Assembly: GCF_905171765.1 (NCBI RefSeq)
Contig: NC_053390.1
Location: 137,470,820-137,534,819, forward strand
Direction: 5' to 3'
DNA: 64,000 bases
Source: Bufo bufo
Taxonomy: Eukaryota > Chordata > Amphibia > Anura > Bufonidae
Shown: one piece after another, positions 1 through 11,700 of the stretch
How the letters are laid out: each line of letters starts with the position of its first letter
Numbering within the stretch: position 1 is the stretch's first letter
Notes under the pieces: generated by a model
Databases searched by the model: none
The model's input: the letters and a program-made list of their open reading frames with translations, nothing else
What the model was told of the DNA's origin: nothing
Made by a program: the position numbers and the translations under genes

Positions 1-400
1 AGAGCAACCACCTCCAATAGCTGTCAATGTGCTGCCCTCCAAACCTATATATTTCCAGACCACATTTCCCTTCTTGATGTGGTTTCTGTGCAGACACCAC
101 TTAAAACCACATAGTGTGTTTGCTCACCAATTTGCCACACTTAATGAGGATACAGGATACATGGGCGTTTCAACGGCATTCAAAATATAAAACCATAGCA
201 AAAACCTGAGAGTAAACCCGGGGCAGAACTACCACCATAGCAGCTGCTATGGGGCCTGCAGTGGCCAGACTGTATACATATTCTATGTTTAGAATGCTCT
301 ACTAATGGCTGATAACAGAGAGAGAAAAATAGCTCCAGACACAACAGCAGTGACAACTGAACAGAACCTGCTCTGTATCTGCTACACTGTTAGAGCTGAA
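1..400. other. Spacer, nothing recognised
   Basis: No reading frame with recognisable protein similarity, no repeat and no RNA gene were seen here. Confidence 0.5.
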
Positions 401-587
401 GGACCTGCAATGATGTCGCCATCATGTGATCAGTGAGAGAGGGGCGGAGCACAGCAGTGGAGAGGAAAAGTGGTGATGAAGGACCTGTGATGACATCACC
501 ATCATGTGATCAGTGAGAGAGGGTCGGAGCATAGCAGTCGAGGGGAAAAGTGGTAAAAAAGGACCTGTGATGATATCATGTGACAGG
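401..587. repeat. 80-bp tandem repeat, about 2.3 copies
   Basis: Two full 80-bp units start at 401 and 481, each beginning GGACCTG and containing CATCATGTGATCAGTGAGAG. A third partial unit starts at 561. The first two units differ at about ten positions, so the array is not very recent. The minus-strand frame across it is a by-product of the repeat. Confidence 0.85.
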
Positions 588-1570
588 ACCGGGCTGAGCT
601 TTGTGTGGAGAAGAAGAAAGTGGAGAACTGATTTAGTGTGAAAGTCAGATAAATGCTGGGAGTTGTAGTTATCTTCTCTTATACCTCCGCCCTGTAATGT
701 CCTCTGATAATCACATAATATCATCCTGGACATTAGCAGTGAGGAAAGGAGGCAGGTAGAAAAGGAGTTAAATATCACAGAAGGCACCAAGTTTGGTGAT
801 TAAAACAATCATTTATGTTGTAGATTTCTAGTTTCATGCTGCTATATAGATTACGGTTAGGGCCGGTGCTAGGGGGGGGGGGGGGGGGAACGGGGCAATT
901 TTCCCAGGGCCCCCATCCCTAAATGGGGCCCCCTGCTGAGCTGCCCAGACACATGTGGAAAAGAGCTGGTGGCCACACCTGAGAAGAGCACAGACAGCAC
1001 AGCAAGGAGCGCTGGTCCCTGGTCTCCCGCCCACTGTAGCCCGCAGGGTCCTTATGCTGTAGTGAGGAGCTGGGTGCTGCATCTATAGTACTGGCTCCAC
1101 AGCAGTCAGGCAGACCTTGGCCCCGCACTCTTCCTCTCTCTCTTACCGAGGCCCTGCACTGTGAAGGTAATTGCCTCCTCTGCTCCTGTGGTTTTCTGGT
1201 GAGTTCAGAATGTCACCCTCTAATGACCTGACATATTTGCTGCCGGCCCCTCTCTCCTCTCTGTGCTGCAATAAATGACAAGAGCTGCTTGTTGGCAGAC
1301 ATAACCTGATAGGTAGAGCTGGACAGTCCAGACCCCGGACTAACAGGAGGGGAGGCAGCCTGCAGAAAATGTACAGGACCTGTCCTGTGCACCCCTCCCC
1401 ACCATTGTAGCAGTTTTTTTTTTTACTATTTGCTGCCTGGAACACAGTTGTCTGAATATAATGTAATATGTACAGTATATGTAATATGTATCTAATGCTT
1501 TTCTATCTCACAAATATCTTTATTTCTGCATCCTCTATCTACCTATATATCTTTATCATCTGTATTTCTC
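588..1570. other. Spacer with a poly-G run and G/C-rich repeat debris
   Basis: A 17-base G run lies at about 872-888, followed by G/C-rich sequence with GGGCCCCC blocks. It resembles old DNA-transposon debris but I could not pair terminal repeats. The short minus-strand frames show no recognisable domain. Confidence 0.35.
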
Positions 1571-1585
1571 ATATCTATCTATCTA

Positions 1586-3222
1586 CAGTGGGATGCGAAA
1601 GTTTGGACAACCTTGTTAATCGTCATGTTTTTCCTGTATAAATCGTTGGTTGTTACGATAGAAAATGTCAGTTAAATATATAATATAGGAGACACACACA
1701 GTGATATTTGAGAAGTGAAATGAAGTTTATTGGATTTACAGAAAGTGTGCTATAACTGTTTAAACAAAATTAGGCAGGTGCATAAATTTTGGCACTGTTG
1801 TCATTTTATTGATTCCAAAACCTTTAGAACTAATTATTGGAACTCAAATTGGCTTGGTAAGCTCAGTGACCCCTGACCTACATACACAGGTGAATCCAAT
1901 TATGAGAAAGAGTATTTAAGGGGGTCAATTGTAAGTTTCCCTACTCTTTTAATTTTCTCTGAAGATTAGCAACATGGGGGTCTCAAAACAACTCTCAAAT
2001 GTCCTGAAGACAAAGATTGTTCACCATCATGGTTTAGGGGAAGGATACAGAAAGCTGTCTCAGAGATTTCAGCTGTCTGTTTCCACAGTTAGGAACATAT
2101 TGAGGAAACGGAAGACGACAGGCTCAGTTCAAGTTAAGGCTCGAAGTGGCAGACCAAGAAAAATCTCGAATAGACAGAAGCGACGAATGGTGAGAACAGT
2201 CAGAGTCATCCCACAGACCAGCACCAAAGACCTACAACATCATCTTGCTGCAGATGGAGTCACTGTGCATCGTTCAACCATTCGGCGCACTTTACACAAG
2301 GAGATGCTGTATGCGAGAGTGATGCAGAGGAAGCCTTTTTTCCGCCCACAGCACAAAAAGTGCCGCTTGAGGTAGGCTAAAGCACATTTGGACAAGCCAG
2401 CTTTATTTTGGAACAAGGTGCTGTGGACTGATGAAACTAAAATTGAGTTATTTGGCATAACAAGGGGCGTTATGCATGGAGGAAAAAGAACACAGCATTC
2501 CAAGAAAAACACCTGCTACCTACAGTAAAATATGGTGGTGGTTCCATCATGCTGTGGGGCTGTGTGGCCAGTGCAGGGACTGGGAATCTTGTCAAAGTTG
2601 AGGGACGCATGGGTTCCAGTCAGTATCAGCAGATTCTGGAGACCAATGTCCAGGAACCAGTGACAAAGCTAAAGCTGCGCCGGGGCTGGATCTTTCAACA
2701 AGACAACAACCCTAAACACTGCTCAAAATCCACTAAGGCATTTATACAGAGGAACAAGTACAACGTTGTGGAATGGCTATCTCAGTCCCCAGACCTGAAT
2801 ATAATTGAAAATCTGTGGTGTGACTGAAAGAGAGCTATCCATGCTCGGAAGCCATCAAACCTGAATGAACTAAAGATGTTTTGTAAAGAGGAATGGTCCA
2901 AAATACCTTCAACCAGAATCCATACTCTCATTGGAACCTACAGGAAGCGTTTAGAGGCTGTAATTTCTACAAAAGGAGGATCTACTAAATATTGATTTCA
3001 TTTCAATTTTGTGTTGCCCAAATTTATGCACCTGCCTAATTTTGTTTAAACAATTATAGCACACTTTCTGTAAACCAATAAACTTCATTTCACTTCTCAA
3101 ATATCACTGTGTGTGTCTCCTATATGATATATTTAACTGACATTTTTTATCGTAACAACCAACGATTTATACAGGAAAATCATGACGATTAACAAGGTTG
3201 CCCAAACTTTCGCATCCCACTG
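1586..3222 (+). mobile_element. Tc1-type transposon A, complete ends, dead transposase
   Basis: The element begins CAGTGGGATGCGAAAG and ends with the reverse complement CTTTCGCATCCCACTG. It is flanked by TA on both sides (1584-1585 and 3223-3224), the classic Tc1/mariner target duplication. The terminal inverted repeats are long, about 205 bp (1586-1795 and 3016-3222), as in Tc1 elements of the IR/DR kind. The insertion target is a TATC microsatellite, with TATC units on both flanks. Total length is 1637 bp, the usual full size for the group. Confidence 0.95.
1974..2995 (+). pseudogene. Tc1-type DD34E transposase (broken)
   Basis: The protein would cut and rejoin the ends of element A. The N-terminus reads MGVSKQLSNVLKTKIVHHH and carries the paired-like helix-turn-helix region, with a GRPRK AT-hook at about residue 62. 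The catalytic core follows: first Asp in LWTDETKIELFG, second in QQDNNPKH, and Glu in DLNIIENLW, with 34 residues between the second Asp and the Glu. Three lesions are visible: an in-frame TAG at 2373, a one-base loss near 2456-2460 that shifts the frame after the first catalytic Asp, and a TGA at 2825 just after the catalytic Glu. The C-terminus ends at TGA 2993. It cannot make an active enzyme. Confidence 0.93.
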
Positions 3223-3382
3223 TATCTATCTGATCATCTATCTATATAAAGCAAAAATCTGGCAGCACTACGTCAAACTTAAACAAAAAAGGGTGCACGC
3301 CTGAAGAGACTAGACTATTACCCAATACACAAAGTGGCAAAAGTGCTGCCTTTTTGTTACTTTATCTATCTATCTATCTAGA

Positions 3383-3540
3383 AAATTCCACGCTTCTCCC
3401 AAAAGTTGTTCAATGCAATGTTTCAGTCCTCATACCAGGACTTTTCTCAAGCATTATAAAAAAAAATGCGTAAGAAAAGTCCTGGAAAGAGGACTGAAAC
3501 TTTGCATTGAACAACTTTTGGGAGCAACGTGGAATTTTCT
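3383..3540. repeat. Palindromic repeat with GAAAC-type stem (P1)
   Basis: An imperfect inverted repeat of about 75-bp arms with its centre at about 3460. Each arm contains a small hairpin (AGTCC ... GGACT) followed by GAAAC and a TTGCATTGAAC stretch when read outward from the centre. A related single arm lies at 5120-5220. The order stem then GAAAC resembles a degenerate hammerhead ribozyme core, but the first box is CTTGAGA rather than CTGANGA, so that comparison is inference. Confidence 0.7.
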
Positions 3541-3639
3541 TTTCTATTTACTTGGATGCTGGATCACTTCCACAGCTGCTGGCACAGTGTCATTCACATT
3601 GCTCCTGCTGTGCCGCTTGTGTTTTATTTATTTTGGATA

Positions 3640-3684
3640 TCTCATATCTATCTATCTCATATCTATCTATCTCATATCTATCTA
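3640..3684. repeat. TATC/TCTA microsatellite
   Basis: Repeated ATCTATCT blocks. Shorter stretches of the same motif occur at 1571-1585, 3224-3245 and 3361-3382. Tc1 elements A and B are both inserted at TA dinucleotides within this kind of repeat. Confidence 0.9.
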
Positions 3685-5114
3685 CAGTCAGGTCCACAAA
3701 TATTGGGACATCGACACAATTCTAAAATTTTTGGCTCTATACACCACTACAATGGATTTGAAATGAAATGAACAAGATGTGCTTTAACTGCAGACTGTCA
3801 GCTTTAATTTGAGGGTATTTACATCCAAATCAGGTGAACGGTGTAGGAATTACAACAGTTTGCATATGTGCCTCCCACTTGTTAAGGGACCAAAAGTAAT
3901 GGGACAGAATAGTAATCATAAATCAAACTTTCACTTTTTAATACTTGGTTGCAAATCCTTTGCAGTCAATTACAGCCTTAAGTCTGGAACGCATAGACAT
4001 CACCAGACGCTGGGTTTCATCCCTGGTGATGCTCTGCCAGGCCTCTACTGCAACTGTATTCAGTTCCTGCTTGTTCTTGGGGCATTTTCCCTTCATTTTT
4101 GTGTGTGTTATTCCCTCATTATCCCAATTACAATGAGCAGATAAAAGGTCCAGGGTTCATTTCAAGTGTTCTATTTGCATTTGGAATCTGTTGTTGTCAA
4201 CAATCAAGAGAATACTTCACCAGAGTGAATACAGAGGGTTCACCACAAAAGCCTTCACAGTTCTGGAACAACATCCTATGTACAGATGAGACCAAGATCA
4301 ACTTTTACCAGAGTGATGGAAAGAGAAGAGTATGGAGAAGGAAAGGAACTGCTCATGATCCTAAGCATACAGCTCCTCAGTGAAGCCTGGTGGTGGTAGT
4401 GTCATGGTGTGGGCATGTATGGCTGCCAATAGAACTGGTTCTCTTGTATTTATTGATGATGTGACAAAAGCAGCAGGATGAATTCTGAAGTGTTTCGGGC
4501 AATATTATCTGCTCATTTTAAGCCAAATGCCTCAGAACTCATTGGATGGCGCTTCACAGTGCAGATGGACAATGACCCAAAGCATACTGCAAAAGCAACC
4601 AAAGAGTTTTTTAAGGGAAAGAAGTGGAATGTTCTGCAATGGCCAAGTCAATCACTTGACCTGAATCCGATTGAGCATGCATTTCACTTGCTGAAGACAA
4701 AACTGAAGGGAAAATGCCCCAAGAACAAGCAGGAACTGAAGACAGTTGCAGTAGAGGCCTGGCAGAGCATCACCAGGGATAAAACCCAGCGTCTGGTGAT
4801 GTCTATGCGTTCCAGACTTCAGGCTGTAATTGACTGCAAAGGATTTGCAACCAAGTATTAAAAAGTGAAAGTTTGATTTATGATTATTATTCTGTCCCAT
4901 TACTTTTGGTCCCTTAACAAGTGGGAGGCACATATGCAAACTGTTGTAATTCCTACACTGTTCACCTGATTTGGATGTAAATACACTCAAATTAAAGCTG
5001 ACAGTCTGCAGTTAAAGCACATCTTGTTCGTTTCATTTCAAATCCATTGTGGTGGTGTATAGAGCCAAAAATGTTAGAATTGTGTCCATGTCCCAATATT
5101 TATGGACCTGCCTG
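3685..5114 (+). mobile_element. Tc1-type transposon B, foldback derivative
   Basis: The ends are CAGTCAGGTCCAC and the matching reverse complement at 5114, with TA at 3683-3684 and 5115-5116. The inverted arms are unusually long: 3685 to about 4101 matches the reverse complement of about 4696-5114, some 418 bp. The right arm includes the last ~165 bp of the transposase coding sequence, so the left arm is an inverted copy of the 3' end of the gene. The N-terminal half of the transposase is absent between about 4204 and 4208. This is a rearranged internal-deletion derivative. Confidence 0.9.
4207..4861 (+). pseudogene. Tc1-type DD34E transposase, N-terminus deleted
   Basis: The coding similarity begins abruptly at about REYFTRVNTEGS, without the DNA-binding helix-turn-helix domains. 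The first catalytic Asp is in LCTDETKINFYQ. A frameshift follows near 4380, before the PGGGSVMVW block. A TGA lies near 4477. The remaining frame (4478-4861) carries the second Asp in QMDNDPKHT and the Glu in DLNPIEHAF, 34 residues apart, and ends with TKY and TAA at 4859. Loss of the DNA-binding domain and the frame lesions make it nonfunctional. Confidence 0.92.
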
Positions 5115-5119
5115 TATAA

Positions 5120-5220
5120 TAGAAATTCCACGCCACTACCATAGGTCTTAGTTAAAAAAAATGTGTTCTTTAATCACCAACGCAACGTTTCAGTCCTCAC
5201 ACTGGGACTTTTTTCAAGCA
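5120..5220. repeat. Single arm of the P1 palindromic repeat family
   Basis: The sequence after element B shares GAAATTCCACG, the TTTCAGTCCTCA block and the following GGACTTTT-TCAAGC block with the left arm of 3383-3540. Only one arm is present. The two related copies flank Tc1 element B. Confidence 0.65.
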
Positions 5221-5243
5221 GTAATACATACAAATGGGGCTGA

Positions 5244-5248
<5 letters not shown>

Positions 5249-5274
<26 letters not shown>
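5249..5274. repeat. TA microsatellite
   Basis: About 13 uninterrupted TA units. Confidence 0.95.
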
Positions 5275-5718
5275 GGTAAAATACATAATTGCTAATTACA
5301 TGTGATTATCATAAAAATTCATATAAAATATGATTTAAACAAAATATACAGTATGCATATATAATAATTTCAATCAGTGCAATATTGTGATCCATAATCT
5401 CCACAAAAATTTATATAATGTCATTACATTCACTAGCCGTAAAAAAGCCATAAAGTTTCTAAAATGATTAATATTGAAAAACTATGTGCACACCTGATTA
5501 AAAACAGAGATTAAGGACATGGTAGATTACTAACCAGCATGGACATATTCCAGTGAAAAAACAGTGTCAGGAAGTCCCGACTGCGCATGCTCTAATAATA
5601 AACGAAATTACTGTAGAGCGCAGGGAGCTGTCATGGAGTGGAACGCAAACACAGCAGTCACCTGTCAAGTGAGCGCATCACATCACCTGACAGGTCTTGG
5701 ACTTTATGGAAAGATCCC
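5275..5718. other. Spacer, nothing recognised
   Basis: AT-rich sequence without a supported gene or repeat boundary. Confidence 0.4.
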
Positions 5719-5721
5719 TTA

Positions 5722-5894
5722 GGCTGAGTTCACACTTCAGTTATTTCCATCAATTATTGTAAGCCAAAACCAGGTGTGGGTCAAAAACACAGAACAGGAG
5801 GAAATCTTTCCCTTATACCTTATCTCTGAGTAAGCTTCACTACTGGTTTTGGCTCACAATTTCTGATGGAAATAACTGAAGTGTGAACTGGGCC
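5722..5894. mobile_element. Harbinger-type MITE, 173 bp
   Basis: The termini GGCTGAGTTCACACTTCAG and its near-complement CTGAAGTGTGAACTGGGCC form a hairpin spanning most of the element. TTA lies on both sides (5719-5721 and 5895-5897). TWA target duplications are the hallmark of PIF/Harbinger elements. A degraded relative is at about 48830-48905. Confidence 0.75.
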
Positions 5895-6352
5895 TTACCT
5901 GCTTCCTGACACTGGCTCTCGGCTTTAGTGCGCTCCGACCTCTGCTCAGGTCCCTGGATGTCATCATCCATTTTGACACTGCCTGCAACCAATCGTGGGC
6001 CACTGCGGGGACTTCTCCCCTTGCGTCAAGTGAATAAATATGACTGTACTTCAGAATTTGAGGCCAAGATACGTGCCCAGTACCCCCTTCACAGTGGTTA
6101 TGCCCAGATGTGCCTCCTTCACAGGAAGTGAAAAAAAAACAAAAAATAAATACTCCTTGTCTCAGTCACCTGGCTTCTCCCATGATCTGTGCTCCCAGCA
6201 GCAGGATACTGTGACACATCACGCTGCTGTGTAGGAGGAGCAGAGGCTGATTCCCATCCTTCTCCACTCCTCCTGTGTGATGACATCATGCTGCTGCTGC
6301 TGTGGAGCACTGACCGCTCAATGGTGGAGCGGGAGCAAATAGTTCCCAGCTT

Positions 6353-7450
6353 CAGTGGCGTGCCTACGGTGTTTGGCTCCTGGGGCGGGTGCTTTCTCTG
6401 GCACCTCCCCCGATACTTAAAAAATAATAATTACCCCCTCACAGTATTATTGCCCTCATTGTACAACCTTCACAGTAGCTATGCCCTCTCTATGTCTATG
6501 TTTCTATGTTTCTATCCATTGTGCCCCCTTCACAGTAATAATGCCCACTGTGCCCCCTTCATTGTAGTCATGCCCTCTGGCTCTGTGCCCCCTCCATAGT
6601 AGAAATGCCCATTGTGCCCCCTTCACATTAGTAATGCCCTCTGTGCCCCCTCCAGAGTAGTAATGCCCTCTGTGCCCCCTCCATAGTAATAAAGACCTCT
6701 GTGCCCCCTCCATAGTAATAAAGTCCTCTGTGACCCCTCTGTATTGGAAACAAAAAAAAACAGAGTAACTACTCACCTTGTCCCGTTCCTGAAGCTCACA
6801 GTCCTCTCTTCCTTGCAGACACAGATTGCTCTGCAGCACTGTGTGGGCAGAGCCTATGCATATTCCTGGGCTGCAGGCTCAGTCCACACAAGCCGGCAGA
6901 GCGATCTGTGTCTGCAGGCCGAATGGTGGAGCGGGGAGAAGTCTTCCTGCTTCACCATTCAGAGCGCCGCCGGCCTGAAGGAGGGGAGGAGCGCTGGGAG
7001 CTGAGTGGTGAGTGACAGCAATGGGCAATTCCATCTGTATTGATGGAAGTGCTCATTGCTTCTGGCCTCTGGCAGCTATGCTGTGGGCCTCGGCACTTGC
7101 CCAGAAATGCCGGGTGCTGACGCCAACCTTAGGAATTGGGGTCACAGTAAGGGGGATAACTACTGTGTGAGTGGGAGCATTAATGGGGCATAACTACTGT
7201 TTGGAGGCATTAAGGGGACATAATACTGTGGGGGGGGGCACCAAGGAGGTAGAACTACTGTATGCGGACATTAACGAGGGAGTCTGCTGTGTTGGGGCAG
7301 TAAGGGGGCATAACTACTGAGTGGCTGGGGGGTTCTATGGCAAGTGTGAGCGGGCTTGACTATCTGTGGTAAAGGGGGTTGCGGGAAGTTGGTTTGGGGA
7401 GGCATTCAAAGACTTGCTCTGGGGCCCAACATTTTCTAGTTATGCCTCTG
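6353..7450. repeat. Probable non-autonomous DNA element with minisatellites
   Basis: The stretch starts CAGTGGCGTGCCTA and ends with TAGTTATGCCTCTG, whose reverse complement (CAGAGGCATAACTA) resembles the start. Such CAG(T/A)GGCGT ends suggest a hAT-like non-autonomous element. I could not find an 8-bp target duplication, so the boundaries are tentative. Inside are two minisatellites of about 32-38 bp: TGCCCCCT-rich units at about 6430-6740 and GGCATAACTACTGT-rich units at about 7147-7325. Confidence 0.5.
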
Positions 7451-8061
7451 TAGTGAACCTATCCTAAGTGATTTTTATTCACCTATTCAATATAATCTTT
7501 GAATCTATCTGCACATCTGCATATGTATCTAACTTAGGCTTGTTTCATACTAGCGCTTTTAAATGTGCTGTATCACATTTATTATTCTTTTTCATGGAAA
7601 CATTCCAAAAGTGTCCAGTTTTTGGACAAATAGGGATAAAAAAACTTTGGCTTTTGGGACCAAGTTTCCAAAATTATTTGTTAGCGGTGGCAGATGCCTT
7701 CCCCTGTTTATACATACAAATGTTAATGGAACTATGGCTTGTTATAAACAAGTAGAAAATTTGTATGTATATAATAGACAGGCACTCACCAACTGGTTTA
7801 GCATAGATGATCAAATAAAATCCACATTTTATTTTAATATACAAAATATTAAAGGATCCCAACCACAAAACACATACAGATATATAAAGAATGTATAAAA
7901 AATCTTGTTATAAACAAGCCTTGAAAAATTCTCCCTTATTTTTAGAAGGGATTGTGGCAGCAATAGCAGCGACAGCACTAGCAGTACAGCATGGAACAGA
8001 CAAGGCAGTAGAAGTGTGTGTGCGGCTGTTTAGGGGTAGTAGTAGTGGTGACTGGGTAGGG
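7451..8061. other. Spacer, nothing recognised
   Basis: Contains a lone GGCTTGTTTCATACTAGCGC at about 7532 that resembles one end of the Harbinger-type MITEs seen elsewhere, without a partner. No gene was recognised. Confidence 0.35.
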
Positions 8062-8065
8062 TTAA

Positions 8066-8782
8066 AGGGTTTCTGTCACCCCACAAAACTCATTTTTTTG
8101 TTTTTGGATAGTTAGATTCCTTATAGGGCGATATAGGAGAATATAATAGTCTTACTTACTTTCATGCGGCCGATTCTTTATAAAACGAAGTTTTATAATA
8201 TGTAAATGAGGGCTCTACCAGCAAGTAGGGCGTCTACTTGCTGGTAGCCGCAGCAGCAATCCGCCCCCTCGCCGTGTTGATTGACAGGGCCAGCTGGGAT
8301 CTCCTCCTCCGGCCGGCCCTGTCAGTATTTCAAAAATCGCGCGCCTCTGGTCATTCGGCTCTGAGATGAGGAGGCTCGTCTCCTCAGCACTCCCTCAGTG
8401 CGCCTGCGCCGATGACGTCTTCTCTTTCGGTGATGTCATCGGCGCAGGCGCACTGAGGAGACGAGCCTCCTCATCTCAGAGCGCCTGCGCCGAATGACCA
8501 GAGGCGCGCGATTTTTGAATTACTGACAGGGCCGGCCGGAGGAGGAGATCCCGGCTGGCCCTGTCAATCAACACGTCGAGGGGGCGGATTGCTGCTGCAG
8601 CTACCAGCAAGTAGACGCCCTACTTGCTGGTAGAGCCCTCATTTACATATTATAAAACTTCGTTTTATAAAGAATCGGCCGCATGAAAGTAAGTAAGACT
8701 ATTATATTCTCCTATATCGCCCTATAAGGAATCTAACTATCCAAAAAAAAATATATGAGTTTTGTGGGGTGACAGAAACCCT
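8066..8782. mobile_element. Palindromic T2/Kolobok-type MITE, 717 bp
   Basis: The termini AGGGTTTCTGTCACCCC and GGGGTGACAGAAACCCT are flanked on both sides by TTAA (8062-8065 and 8783-8786). TTAA followed by AGG is the end signature of the Xenopus T2 family, placed in the Kolobok superfamily; piggyBac also uses TTAA but usually starts CCC. Nearly the entire element is one inverted repeat, with arms of about 345 bp and its centre near 8420. The arms differ at only a few positions, so it is probably young or kept similar by gene conversion. Confidence 0.82.
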
Positions 8783-8786
8783 TTAA

Positions 8787-11700
8787 TAGTAGTGACAGTA
8801 GGGGAAGTAGCAGCTACAGTCGTTTTGGCAGCAGCAGCACCCATACAGTATAGAACATAATTGCAGACAGGCAGAAAGGATCAGTGACATGATGGGGTAT
8901 AAATAGCCTCGGTCAGCAATGGCAGATCTATTAATCAGCCTTAGCCAAAGGTGTGTAAAAATCCTCATGGATCTATGCCTCATTCATTTTCACAAATATG
9001 TTTTGTATACTGGTGGAGGACAACTTTGTTTGTTTGGGTGTGATGACACTACCTGCTATGCTAAGAAAACTCTCTGTCTTGGAGGCTGAACAAGATAGTA
9101 CATCTCTCGGATGACAAGGCATGGGTCATTTTCCACTCTTCAATTTACCACTTTATTATGAGCCCTATATATGAAAAGTCACAGGTATTATTAAATGATA
9201 TGAGCAAAATTTCAAACGTCTTTTCTGTCATTTAAAGACAGAGGCGCAATTAGTCGTTCCTTCCCTTCTGCAAATACACTGCACACTAGTATTGACAATT
9301 TAGAATTCTAGTACAATGCTTCACTAATAATAGATGGTATCTTGATGCAATATAATGCTTTAACGAAAACTGGTATATAAATGTAGTTATTGCTGCGCAA
9401 CATGTTCACTAATAATGCATGGTATCTTAATGTAATGCAATGTGTTTGCAGTAGAATGTATGCAATTGATGTTGGTGCTGGAGGAGCTGGCAATAAAGTC
9501 TTTAAAACATTTATGAACTGCTAACTATTAATGTCTACCAAAACCATTAATTTGCAGATTAGTTTGCAGTGTTTGATGCAGACCTAGCCTGAGATTTAAC
9601 TCATTACATCATGCAGTGATTGAGATTGGCTGTGAAAATACTTTGCATTTTTGCAACAGATAGGGCATGCTGCAGTTTGAAAATTTTAAAACATGTCTAC
9701 ACTGTGCTGCAGATTCTCTACATTGTGAGTGAATCGGGTTTGTTGTAGCAAGTAATAGTAACAATTCACAATCCATAGTTATTTTTCCAGCTTCAGAAAT
9801 AAAATATAACCTCTGATCTCTTGTTGTGGGCAAGAAGGCGAATTTTGATATTTTGATGCATGAGGGCTTCTTGACAAATTGCTTCTACACATCTAATGTG
9901 TTGGTAAATGTTTGAATCATGCATAACACTTCCTTGAGTTGGAGGAAGGGGTAAGCTAGACATCTACTGTACAGTATTAATGCGTTCACAATATATTTTA
10001 TATATTATACATCAAATGTCAGTGATTAAAATCATTATTACACTACTTGATTTTCAGGTCAATTATCAGGAACAAGCATTAATAGGAATGCTCGTTCCTG
10101 ATAATTGGCCTGTGTAATTGTGCTTCAGATGAGTTGCTTTTGTCAGCTGATTGCATCTTTTATGGCATCATAAATGATGCTTGATTATTAGTAGCACATT
10201 GCCTCATATAATCAGGGATGTGCAGCTGATAATAGAACTTATTGGGCGGATCTAGAGAGGAATGCATCTGCCAGTGTAAAAGGCAGATGTAAGTGAAAAC
10301 TGAACGACACATTTATAAATGATCAGCTCTTGTCCAGCCCGAACATTGGGTAGTGTAATGAGACCCTTTGTTCTTACAAAATTGTTGACCTTCATCTACA
10401 TATTTCAGAACATACCAATATCATTTTCCAAAAAAACAAAGTAGAGATGAGCGAGATGATTTGTCCTTTAACAAACATGTTGTGGTTCTTTTTGGAAGGG
10501 AGAAAGAGGGGAAGAGTGAGAGAGGAAAAGAAAATGCAAATTAACATATCTTACCTCTCCTGAAAAGGTAATTTGCATATCTTTGGGTTTCTGGAAAAGA
10601 TATTCAAATTACCATTCCTGACAAAAAAAGGAAACCTTCACCATAAGTTTTCCAGAAACCAAAAGAAGCATTACATGGCCTACAATACACCTCATATATA
10701 CTAGATAGTCTCAATAATAAAAAATAGCACCCACCCAGAGACCCCCAAGGCCTCTCAGGTAAAAAAAAGGCTCTGTCTGCTCTGCTTTGATAAAGGACAA
10801 TTATTTGGAATAGGCGATTTACAGATGGTTTAGATATTATTCTAGTTATGCTTGAAGGCCTGTTTGAAAGGTCAATCATTGATTTGGTATGGCTACACTT
10901 CATCAGCTGGCATCTCTATCCCATCTTCCAGTACTCATATTTATTCTCTGAGTCTTTTAAAAAAAAAAAATCTAAGTCCTGGGAAACCAGAGAGTGTTAT
11001 ATACAGTATAAATTTTCAGGGCAATTGAAACATATTTCATTCGATCTGAAGAAATTTTATCATCTCTATAACAAATATATACACCATGTTAAGATGATCA
11101 TCAAACAGAGGAGTAGCTAATGGGGTGGCGGAGGTGGAAGTTCAACCATGAGCTTCTTGCTATATATGAAGACATTAGTATTTTAAATGGCACATGGTTA
11201 GTAGAGGGCCCTTTTACAGGTTTCGAATGGAGGTCTGGGTTAATGTCCCTGACAGCAAATTCACAAGATTCATAATACTAAATCTTGCATCCTTAAACTT
11301 TATGTCCAATAAAATGGAGACAGCCTGACAGATGTGCAGCAAAGGAGTTTTCCATTTTTCAAAAGTTTACTGTAGGAAATCAGTAGAATACATAAACCTG
11401 TGGAGAGGACAAAGATTAATTATACCTGTGCCTGCGTGACAGTGTTTGTGTTTCAGACAAATTATATTTGCTTGCCTTTAAACGTTGCATAAATCTGATG
11501 CATGTAGATGAGCTCATGTTTAGGATGAGTGAGCACACTTGTTTGAATGTCATATTTATCCCAGCATTTTGTCAGAAAATTAACTTCTTTGGAGTTTGTG
11601 CTTGAGTATAGCATATGGTTTTTGATCTCTAGAGATGACAGCCTATCTGAGCAATAGCTCCGTATGGCTCCAGATCATCCTTGCTGGCAGATGCTGTGGG

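Noticed and set aside
401..587. Possible CRISPR-like array of 80-bp repeats
   Set aside because: The units abut without spacers, are only 2.3 in number and sit in a eukaryotic context.
3809..4144. 111-codon ORF that also occurs at 4652-4990 on the other strand
   Set aside because: Both come from the extended inverted arms of Tc1-B and are antisense to the transposase end.
6119..6839. ORFs with repeated GAQ/KGAQWAF-type units
   Set aside because: Products of a 32-38-bp minisatellite; no family resemblance.
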